Shown here: positions 34,798 through 44,697 of the stretch, piece after piece
Position numbering within the stretch: the stretch's first letter is position 1
How the letters are laid out: each line of letters starts with the position of its first letter
Assembly: GCF_037893015.1 (NCBI RefSeq)
Contig: NC_133666.1
Span: 159,732,490-159,796,489 of the forward strand
Direction of reading: 5' to 3'
DNA length: 64,000 bases
Origin: Macrotis lagotis
Taxonomy: Eukaryota > Chordata > Mammalia > Peramelemorphia > Peramelidae
Made by a program: the position numbers and the translations under genes
The notes under the pieces: generated by a model
What the model was told of the DNA's origin: nothing
The model's database searches: none
What the model saw: the letters and a program-made list of their open reading frames with translations, nothing else

Positions 34798-36285
34798 TGA
34801 CTAGGTGCAATAGCAGGAAATGATTATAGCAATCTGTTGTTTGATAAAACCAAATAGTCCAGCTATTTGTATAAAAACTCTCTCTTTGATAAAAAAAAAA
34901 AACTGTTCGGGAAATTGGAAGGTAGTAGGAAGAAATTTAGATTAAACCAACATCTCAAACCCCACACCATGCAGATCCAAATGGATACAGGATTTAGACA
35001 TAAAAACAATTTTATAAGCAAACTAGAAGATAAAGTGGTTTAGCTGTCAGATCTATGGAAAGTGAAGCAGTTTATGAGCAAGGAAGAGATTGAGAGCATC
35101 ACTAAAACAAACTAGATAATTCTGATTACATTAAATTAAAAAGCTTTTGCACAGATAAAACCACTACAATAAAGAACAAAAGAAATGTAGTAAACTGGGA
35201 AACAATCTTTACAACTAGTATTTCTGACAAAGGATTCTAATATATACAGAGAACTGAGTCAAATTCTAAAAAAAAACAAACCATTCTCCAATTGACAAAT
35301 GGTCAAAGGATATGCAAAGGCAATTTACAGCTGAGTAAATCAAAGAGATCCATAGTCATATGAAAAATTGCTCTAAGTCATTATTTGTTAGAGAAATAAA
35401 AATTAAATCATTTTGGAGTATCATCTCAAAACTTTTGGACTGGTAAATATAACCATAAAGGATAATGATCAATGTTGGAATGGATGTGGAAAGTCTGGGA
35501 CACTAATTTTGTTGGTGGAACTGTGTACTCATCCAACTTTTCTGGAGAACAATTTGGAATTATGTTCAAATGGCAACAAAAATGTACATACGCTTGAACC
35601 AGCAATACTACTACTGGGTCTATAACATGAATAGATCATGAAAAAGGGTATAAACATCACCAATACAAAAATATTTATATCAACACTATTTGTGGTGGCA
35701 AAGAATTGGAAATCAATAAATGTCCTACAATTGGGGAATGGTTTAACAAAACTGTGGTATATATATGTATGTATGTCATGGAACACTATTGTTGTATTAG
35801 AAATCAGGAGGGATGTGAATTCAGTGAAGCCTGGAAGGATTTACATGAACTGATGCTGAGTGAGATGAGCAGAACCAGAAAAACATTGTACACCCTAACA
35901 GCTACAAAGGGGTGATGATCAGTCTAAATGGACTTGCCCATTTCATCAGTGCAACAATCAGGGACAATTTTAGGGTACCTACGATGGAGAATATCATCTG
36001 TATTCAAAGAAAGAATTGCAAAATTTAAACAAGGACCAAAGACTATTACCTTTAATTTAAAAAAAAATGTTTTTTGTTATGCAATTTTGCTATCTCTTAA
36101 ATTTTATTTTTTCTTTAAGGACATAATTTTTCCCTCAACACATTCAGTTTTGATCAATACATAGCATAATAACAATGTGTAAAGTCTAGCTAAATACCTG
36201 CTGTTCTGGGGGGGGGTGTGGTGAGGGAGGGAAGTGAAATTGGTGGGAAAATTGTAAAATTCAAAAAACAATTTAAAAAAAGGAA
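34798..36285 (+). mobile_element. Truncated L1 3' fragment within the host L1
   Basis: Sequence jumps at about 34797 into ORF2 C-terminal coding sense ('LGAIAGNDYSNLLFDK') and runs through the cysteine motif (CX3C present, the His and its context lost) and the full 3' UTR. It ends in a G-rich run ('gggggggggtgtggtgaggg') and an A-rich tail near 36285. A truncated insertion is the simplest reading, although no convincing TSD is seen. The alternative is that 32969-36285 is one internally deleted L1. Confidence 0.75.
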
Positions 36286-38308
36286 AAAAAATGAAACCCT
36301 AGACATGATAGACCTTTGGAGAAAAATTAAATTTGGATCAAAAATATATACCTTTTTTTTTCTGTGGTGCATGGCACCTACACAAAAAATGACCATGTAC
36401 TAGCATATAAAAACCTCAAATTAAATGTAGAAATAATGAATACTTCCTTTTCAGACCATAATGCAGTAAAAATCATGTGCAATAATGGGTCATGGAGAGA
36501 TAGACATAAAAGTAACTGGAAACTTAATAACCTCATTTTAAAAAAATGAGTGCATCAAACAACAAATCATAGAAAGAATGAATGATTTCATCCCAGACAG
36601 TGACAGTAACTAAAAATTATACCAAAGTTTATGAGATACATCCAAAGCAGTTATTAGCAGATATATTTTATCTCTACATGCTTACATGAATAAAACAGAG
36701 AAAGAGGAAATTAATGAACTAATCAGGAAAATAAAAAAAATTAGAGGAAGGGCAAATTAAAACCTCCCAGTTAAACACCAAATTAGAAATTCTTAATATT
36801 AAAGGATAAACTAATAAAATTGAAAGCAAGAAATCTATTGAACTGATAAATGTAAAATTGATAAACCTTTGGTCAATTAGCTTTTTTAAAAAAGAAAGAA
36901 TATAAACAAATTTATAGTATCAAAAATGAAAAAGATGAGCTCACCAGCAATGAGGAGGAAATTAAAATAGTAATTCAGAACTATTTTGCTCAATTGTTTG
37001 CAATACATTTTATATCTAAGTGAAATGGATGACTATTTACAAAATATAAGTTTCCCAGGTTAAATGAAGAAGAAATTAAATATCTGAATAACCCTATTTC
37101 AGAAAAAGAAATTCAAGAAGCTTTCAATGATCTCCCTAAGGAGAAAAATCTCCAGGGCCAGATGGATTCATAACTGAATTCTATCAAACTTTCAAGGACC
37201 AGTTGGTTCCAATTCAATATAAACTATTTGGAAAAATAAATGAAAATGCAATTCTACCTAATTCCTTCTGTGACACCAATATGGTGCTTCTATCTAAAAC
37301 AGGAAGAGTCAAAACAGAGAAAGAAAATTATAGACCAATTTCCCTAATGAATATGCATGCAAAATTCTTAAATAAAATCTTAGGAAAGCAATTACAGCAA
37401 GTTATCACTAGGATAAGATAATATGATCAAGTGGGATTTATTCCAGGAATGCAAGTTTGGTTCAATTGTAGAAAAACTGTCAGCATAATTTACTTTATCA
37501 ATAAGAAATCTTATATAAGTCATATGGTTATCTCATTAGATATTGAAAAAGACTGACAAAATACACACCTATTCCTAATCAAAACACTAGAGAACATATG
37601 AATAAATGAATTGTCCCTTAGAATGATAAGCAGTATCTATTTGAAACTATCAACAAGTTTTATATGCAATGGGGATAAGCTAAATGCATTCCCCATAAGA
37701 TTAGGGATAAAAAAAGTATGCCTGTTATCACCACTACTTTTCAATTTTGTATTTAGAAATTTTGGCTTCAGTAACAAGAGAAGAAAAAGAAATTGAAGGA
37801 ATTAGAACTGGGAAGGAAGAAACAAAACTTTCCCCTTTTTCAGATGCCATGATGGTATACCTAGAGAACCCTAAAACATCTAAAAAACTATTGGAAACAA
37901 TTAGCAACTTTAGCAAAGTCACAGGATTTAAAAGAAACCCACATAAATCTTCAACGTTCCTTTATATTACTAGGAAGCCACAGCAGCAAGAGTTAGAAAG
38001 AAAAGTCCCATTTAAAAGAACTTCAGACGACATACAAATGCCAGGGAGTCTACCTGCCAAGGCAGACGCAGAAACTATAAAATACTTTTCAAGCCAATAA
38101 AATCAGTTCTCAGTAACTGGATAGGCCAAGCTAATACAATAAAAATGGCATTTCTATCTAAATTAAACTGCTTTGTTAGTGCCATACCGATCACAATTCC
38201 AAAAACTTACTTGAGTGAGCTAGAAAAAAAAAATGTAACTAAATTCAAATGGAAAAACAAAAAGTAAAGAATATCAAAGGATGTAATGTCAAAAAAATGC
38301 TAAAGAAG
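36286..38308 (+). mobile_element. Full-length L1 (host), part 2: ORF2 endonuclease C-term to thumb
   Basis: ORF2 is readable from 'LDMIDLWRKIKFGSK' (endonuclease C-terminus) through linker and RT. The region before the active site is decayed and the catalytic box reads FSDA instead of FADD. It continues to 'KFKWKNKK' and then 'SKDVMSKKC', where the RAB3B retrocopy interrupts it. The last 24 bases (38285-38308) are the left TSD of that retrocopy. Confidence 0.85.
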
Positions 38309-39552
38309 CAATTGTCCAGTGGTCACCACTGCCTAGTGGTCGCAGCTGCCGCAGGCCCTTTTCCTGGAACCTAACAGGAGAGGCAGACCTGGGAATTCCA
38401 AGTCTGCCACAAACCGGAATTCTCGTCGAGGATCGAAAGGAGCTAGGATCCAGGCTGCCACTGTTGTAGCCAGAGCTTTCATTTCCCCTGCCCTGCACTT
38501 TGCTGCCAGTTCCCGGTCAGTGGGTCGGTGCCATAGGTAGGGTCAGGTGACTGCGCTTTCCCCTCCCCTCCCAGCTCCACGTTCCTTGCCCACCCAGAGA
38601 CTTGACCTCAACAACATCTGGAGCCCCTCTCCCCACGTTTTCAGAGTCCCCTGACTGAGATTACTTCAGTAATAGAAGGAGGCAAAGCTGGGGGCAAAGA
38701 TGCTTCTGACCAAAACTTTGACTTAATGTTCAAACTGTCCATCATTGGCAGTAGTAGTGTTGGGAAGACTTCTTTCATCTTCCGATATGTGGATGACACA
38801 TTCACCCCAGCCTTTGACTTTAAGAGGAAGTCTGTTTACAGCAATGAGAAGAAAGTGAAACTACAGATCTGGGACACAGTTGGCCGGGAAAGCGACCTGA
38901 CCATAACCAGGGCCTATTTCCATGGTGCCATGGGCTTCATCCTTATGTATGGCATTGCTAATGAAGAGTCCATCAATGCTGTCCAGTACTGGGCCACTCA
39001 AATCAAGACCTACTCTGGGTACAATGCCCAGGACATCCTGGTCGGGAATAAATGTGACATGGAGGATGGAGGGGTTAGTATCTGCTGATAAGGTGAAACT
39101 CCTTGAACCAGCTTGGGTGCCACTTTTTTGAAGCCAGGGCCAAAGAGAACATTTATGTTAGGCAAGTCACTGAGAAACTGGTTGATGTTAACTGCGACAA
39201 GATGTTGGAGATCTTAGATACAGATCCTGCCTTGGCCAGTGGGGCCAAGAACACCTGGCTCACAGATACCCCACCACTGCTCCAAGCCAACTGGCCAACT
39301 GCTCCTGTTAAGTCTAGCAGACTATGTTCCCCAGATTCTGTGGGAACTTTTCCCAAATCCCTACTTTCTCACACCTTTTCCTTTCTCTTGAGATTCTTCC
39401 CATACCCTTCCTTTGTTAACTTTACAGTTCTCATGTGGACTTCAATATCTCTCTTCTATAAATGGTCCTGGTGGAATCTGTCATTTGCATTGTGGGTCTT
39501 GGAAAATGTGATGCTTTTAACCATTTGAGTGTGCCCTATTTTATAGATCTTT

Positions 39553-39735
39553 TGATTTAGAAAGGACCTTTGAAGGCCTTGTGCCCCACCTCCTTCTTTC
39601 CCATTTCAGAAAAGACAGAACTTTGTTCCAGAGAAGACTTCCCAATCACCCATCTAGGAAGAAGCAAAGCTAAGATTTGAACCTACTTCTTCAGAATCCA
39701 AATCAAAGGTCCTCTTCATAGCACTGAACTGTATC
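39553..39735 (+). repeat. MIR/THER-like ancient SINE in RAB3B 3'UTR
   Basis: 'aaaggacctttgaaggcctt', 'cccatttcagaaaagacag' and 'ctaagatttgaacctact' follow the order of a common old tRNA-derived SINE in mammals. Similar scraps lie at about 40200-40290 and 43025-43160. They were probably part of the parental 3' UTR before retroposition. Confidence 0.5.
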
Positions 39736-39761
39736 CCACTTGTAGTGAGACTATTCATTTA

Positions 39762-39913
39762 TTTTTATTTTATATTTTTTTAAGGCAATGGGGTTAAGTG
39801 GCTTGCCCAAGGCCACACAGCTAGGTAATTACTAAGTGTCTGAGGCCAGATTTGAACTCAGGTACTCCTGACTCCAAGGCTGGTGCTCTATCCACTGCAC
39901 CACTTAGCCGCCC
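39762..39913 (-). mobile_element. WSINE1-type SINE nested in the RAB3B retrocopy
   Basis: This antisense copy is in good condition ('aaggcaatggggttaagtgg', 'ccaaggccacacagctaggt', 'ctctatccactgcaccactt'). Its 16-bp TSD is 'tgagactattcattta' at 39746-39761 and 'tgagactatttattta' at 39914-39929. The TSD is intact 3'-UTR sequence, but this alone does not tell whether the SINE predates retroposition. Confidence 0.93.
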
Positions 39914-41346
39914 TGAGACTATTTATTTAGAAAAAGCATTTCCTTCTTTACAATAGGTTTCACCCCAAGATTACCCTACATAATATCTTTTTAGGCACAG
40001 GCTGATTGCTTAACACGAGGGCTATCCACATAGCCAACACAAGATAGCTGGAGAGAGTCATGTGCAAAATTATCTATTTTATCTATCCTGTTTCTAGGGG
40101 TTTGCATCCTATTTTCCTTAACCCTGTCCTAAGGGTATTCCTGGGTTTAAGGGTAATTAGAAGACAGGTAATCTCTGAGGAACCTGGAAATGCAAGATTA
40201 GAGACTTATTACTAGAAGGGACCTAAAATATTGTCAAGTCCATCCTGTTCATTTTCACAGAGGAAGAAACTGAGACTCAGTGAGGGTAGACCTGGGAAAG
40301 AGACAGCTTTTTGAGAACAGATAGTGAAAAGAAGACAAGAATTGGGATCAGAAGAACTGAGTGCAAATCTATACTTTCCTGATCTTGAGCAAACACTTTT
40401 CTCTGTGTTTCCATTTTAGTAAAATGAGAAACATAGACTCATGACTTGGAAGGACATATCCCACTCTACTATTGTCTTAACAAGGGTGGAAGGACCTCAA
40501 GTTGGATCAGATACATTTTATTTTTTAATGTTGGTGTTTGGGGGGGGTGGCAGAACCTTCTTCTAAAGCATATTCATTCTTCTAAAGCATATTCAGGGTT
40601 TCATTATGTAAAAGGATGAGAAGGGAGCTGTTTCTGGGGTGCTGGTATTGATTTTTTTTCCTTTTGCCTGGAATCAAACTTCCTCTCCACCATCCAAAAG
40701 TGGGTCTTCTCCAACAGAGAAATTCTTCAGGACATGAGGAAACAGAAGATAGAACCCAAAACAGAGTCCATCCTCCTAAAAGAGTAGACAATGAAACCAA
40801 AATAAATCCTAAAATATCTGAGTTTGATAGATTCTTCACGATGTCTGGTCTAATCAGTACATAAGCAAAAATAAAACAACCCTCTGCAATATACCTGAAT
40901 GATTACTCAGCCTCTGAAGAATCCCAGTGACAGTAAATTCAGGGAGGCAGAAGCAGGATGGCTGAATAAAGGTAGTGACTTAAACTGTCTCTAAACCCCT
41001 TCAAATACTTTTAAATGATAGTGAACTTGTCTCATAATTTAGGGATTTTTGCACTTATGAGACTTGACTCAGGACTCCTTCCAGTCTCCAGATGACAAAA
41101 GGGTGGGGTAGGAGTGGATGGTGTGACTAGAAATAATTAACCTTCAATATATATAGTGTATCCCCATGAGGTTGGTTCAGTTGAGTGAGGGTTTATTCCA
41201 GGTTTCTCATCAAACTAAGAAAGGGCTTGAGACAGCAGAGAATAAATTTGAGCCTGGACAAAGGTTTCTTTTTGTGAAGGAAGTGGATTGTCTTGGTGAG
41301 GGTTACTACCACCCTCACCATTAAGTGGGGCTACTGTAGTAGTGAA

Positions 41347-41560
41347 GAAACATGGGAAGAGGAATCAGGAGGCCAGAGTTCTAGTCCCAGCTCAGCCATT
41401 GAATTGCTATGTGACCTTTAGACAATTCCTTCTCCTTTCTGGGTCTTAGTCTCTCCTATATAAAATTATGGCATTGAGTGAGAGGCTTTCTAAATCACAT
41501 TATGTCTTTGACATGAAATACACCAGGGTCCTTCCCAAGTCTAACATATTCTATTGCAAA
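41347..41560 (+). repeat. MIR/THER-like SINE in RAB3B 3'UTR
   Basis: 'ggaatcaggaggccagagtt', 'ctatgtgacctttagacaat', and 'ttctgggtcttagtctctcc' follow MIR order. A similar block lies at 43395-43520 ('agttcaaatccagtttcttt', 'agctgtgtgactttgagca'), and a weaker one at 42895-43030. Confidence 0.6.
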
Positions 41561-41589
41561 ATTCATTCCAACTTGGACAGTCTATGATT

Positions 41590-41960
41590 CCAATGTCATC
41601 CATTCAAATAAATAAGCATTTATTAAGTGACTACCATGTACTTGTTTCAGGGATGCCAAGATAAAAGTGAAATAAATAGTCCTTTTCCTGGAGGAGTTCA
41701 CAAACTAGCCAGAGAAGATGTACACATATGTGTTGATATACCTCATGTATATAAAATGAACAAGGTAATTGGGAGGAGACACTAGAAATTGAGAAGATCA
41801 GTAAAGGTTTCATGAAGAAGATGGTGCTTGGGCTAAACCTTGAAGTTAATTTGAGATTCTAAGAAGTTAGGGTTAGAAGGCAGTGCATTCCAGCCTGTGC
41901 AAAGTCATAAAGATGGGGGATGGGAGGAGTGAACTGTGTCAGAAATAGTAAGATAATCAT
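41590..41960 (+). repeat. Old L2-like interspersed repeat in RAB3B 3'UTR
   Basis: 'aataagcatttattaagtga', 'ggagttcacaaactagcc', 'aggtttcatgaagaagatgg' and 'gcattccagcctgtgcaaag' are in the order of a widespread old mammalian repeat that I associate with L2-type LINEs. A second block at 42415-42640 ('ctatcctaggcactgggaca', 'tcctcaaggagtttgtgaaa') is the same kind of element. The class is uncertain. Confidence 0.45.
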
Positions 41961-44274
41961 TTGAGATTGAGCTAAATCATCAGTCCTGACTCCACAAGAA
42001 CTCATTCCAGTAAAGTATTTGTGTTAAAGGAGGTGAGAGAGAGAGAATGCTTCCCCTTTGGTCACAAAGAGACAAAAAATTCCTTTTTTGCTAAGAGGAC
42101 CCTTTTGTAAGGGGGGCCTATGGGTAGCCTCATTGTGGATCTGTCCAATGCCCTGCTCCAGCCTACTCTTGAATAACTGACATTCTCAATAAAAAGATAA
42201 GGGTTTGAGAGAAGGTTGTTGAGAAAGGGCTGGAAGTTTTATGGACCACTGACCATATTGTCAACATGACATAAGCACCTAATTTATCTGAACCTCGGAT
42301 TATTCTTTAGCAAAAAAGGAAGATGGAACCATTTAGACAATATGTGGGCTGAGCCTTTCATGTTACAGATAAGCTTGATGAAATTTAGAAGGGGTTGATT
42401 CAATACCTTTCAAAGTCATCAACTTATTATATACCAGATTCTATCCTAGGCACTGGGACACAAAGATATTAAATGATCCATGTCCTCAAGGAGTTTGTGA
42501 AAGACAATATGTGCCCAAAATAAGTAAATATAAGGTACATTAAAGAGGAAGAGAACAGTAAACACTGGGCAATAAGGGGAGGCTTCTGGATGGAGGTAAA
42601 CAAATTGAAAATTTCTGAGAGGTGTTGAAGTGACTGGTCCAAGGACACACAACTGATTCTAGATTCTCAGACTGCTGGTTCAACTGCCTTGAGCAGTTGT
42701 AATTGGTAGAAATTCAGTTCAATACATGTTGCCATTTATCTAAAAGAATAGTCCTTGACTACAAAGATGATTTACTTGTGTCTTAGGATGCATGCTAGCA
42801 AGAGATTATGAATAACATAGTATATGTAAATCTAGCTTTACCTGACTTTTTGTTATACACAGTGTGTGTGATGATAATAACTCAGGATTGAAAGAGACTG
42901 ATGGAAGAGGAAAAATACTTGGGTTTGGAGCTTGAGGTTTCAATCTTTATCTCTGAAATATACTGCATTGCTACTATGTGACCTTTGAGAAAAACATTTG
43001 TACTCTTTCTAAGTCTTCATTTTTATAGACTGAGATTTAGAGTCAGAATGAACCACAGTAATAATCTGATTCAACCTCTTATTTTTATTTCAATCTGCAG
43101 CGAGGGTAAGGGATATCCCCAAAGTAACACAGGTAGTAAATGGTAGAACCCCTTGGTAAAAGGAAGAGGATTGACTAGATCAAGGGTTCTTAAACTGGGT
43201 GAGAAGATCCATGAATATGAAAGGGAAAAATGACACCTTTATTTTCATTATCACTAACTGAAATTGAGCAATTTCTTTGATTATTTGAAAAACGTAATTC
43301 ATAAACTGACTATTGATGAGGTCCAGGACTCAAGGCAGTCAATACAAAATAAAACAAAGAACCCAGAGCAGAGAATCTTTAAGATTGCTTCCAAAAACAG
43401 TTCAGATTAGTGGAAAGAGTACTGAAACAAAAGTCAAGAGAAATGAGTTCAAATCCAGTTTCTTTCACTAGCTGTGTGACTTTGAGCAAATAATAATAAT
43501 AATAACCTTTCTGAGACTCAGAGTGCACAATGAGGGTGTTGCACAACTTTGCCTCTGGTGTCCTTTCCACAACCAGAATGATGATCCCTATGAATCCTGA
43601 CCTAATTTCATTTGGTCTTTCCCCACAATCCTCTGTAATCAGGGATTATATTCCCCATTTTACAGATGAGAAGACTGAAGCTGCAGGGCATAGAAAGGAT
43701 GACTTCTGCAAAATGTCAGGGAAAGGATGGAACCATAGACATCATGATTTCAAGTCATTTACCTTTGTCCTCCACCAACACCTTTCCTTGTACAGTATAT
43801 CACCCTATGCCTAGGCATCCACAAGTTCACCCATCCTGCATCTTAGGGTTATCTCTGATTCCTTTGGGGTTCATACTTATTATTAAGCAGTCTTTGAATC
43901 TCCTAAATTGTACCCTAGAAAATGGGTCTTTTTGGAAAAAAGTATCATAGAGGAGGATGAGGACACACACCAGTGATCATTCTATACATCCAAGCAGACA
44001 TCTTGGGCTGATTTCCCTGTTCTGTTCCTTAGTCCTTGGCCTTGCACTTGCCACCATCAATCACTCCATCTAATGACACTGTAACAGTCATCTATCCATC
44101 CTGCAGCTAGTATTCTTCCAGTACCTATTACATGTCCTTGAAGTCACATCCTGCCCTCAAAAGGAGCAGATTTGGGCCAAATCTGCAATACAGTATTGTA
44201 TCTTCTGTGGTGTCAGCGATATATGGGTACATGTCTACAGATATAAACTATAAACTAGTCCTGCTTTATTGTTC

Positions 44275-44697
44275 AATGTCAAAAAATGCTAAAGAAGGCA
44301 CCTTAGCCATACCAGATCTAAAATTATATTGTAAAACATCAGTTATCAAAACTCTCCAGTACTGGCTAAGAGACAGAGTGGTGGATCCATGGAATATAAT
44401 AAGCTTAAAAGAGACAACAGGAAATTATTATAGTAATCTAACCATAACCCTAAAGAATACAGCTTCTGGGATAAGAACTCATTCTTTGATTAAAAAAAAC
44501 AACTTCTTGGAAAACTGAAACATAGTTTGGCAGAAACTTGGAATGGAACAACATTTCACACTTTATACTAAGATAAGATCAAAATGGGTGTAAGATTTAT
44601 ACATAAAAGGTAATGTTATACACAAAATAGGAGAACAAGGGAACACCATTAAAACAAACTGGATAATTTTGATGGCATTAAATTTTAAAAGGCTTTT
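44275..44697 (+). mobile_element. Full-length L1 (host), part 3: ORF2 after the RAB3B insertion
   Basis: The right TSD (44275-44297) leads straight back into ORF2 sense: 'SKNAKEGTLAIPDLKLYCKT', then 'VVDPWN'. Reading order is continuous with 38308, with no codons lost apart from the duplicated target. It ends at 'aaaaggctttt' (44687-44697), the left TSD of the antisense full-length L1. Confidence 0.88.

Larger units (their letters stand above)
38309..44274 (+). pseudogene. RAB3B: RAB3B processed retropseudogene with long 3'UTR
   Basis: The parent is a synaptic-vesicle/secretory Rab GTPase. This copy has a GC-rich 5' UTR (38309-38659), then a contiguous intronless reading sequence (38660-39311), then about 5 kb of 3' UTR. 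RAB3B, rather than 3A/C/D, is indicated by 'KDASDQNFD', 'DDTFTPAF', the '[11 protein letters not shown]' context and the C-terminal 'DTPPLLQ'. The P-loop GSSSVGKT and GNKCD box survive. Defects: start codon ATT at 38660-38662; six codons lost after TPAF (switch I region); the switch II Gln is Arg (WDTVGRE); stops near 39087; frameshifts; SAK reads RAK. A short duplication near 39290 puts the C-terminal Asn-Cys-Ser-Cys-stop (39297-39311) out of frame. It sits inside L1 ORF2 between 23-24-bp TSDs (38285-38308, 44275-44297) and has no poly(A) tail, so it was truncated within the 3' UTR. Confidence 0.92.

Noticed and set aside
38726..39528. RAB3B-like frames as a functional intronless GTPase gene
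   Set aside because: The start codon is ATT, six switch I-region codons are missing, switch II Gln is Arg, frameshifts split the domain, and the Cys-Ser-Cys end is out of frame.
43170..43340. Possible DNA-transposon relic in the RAB3B 3'UTR ('caagggttcttaaactgggt')
   Set aside because: The opening phrase is suggestive, but I could not find the matching terminus or enough internal similarity to call it.
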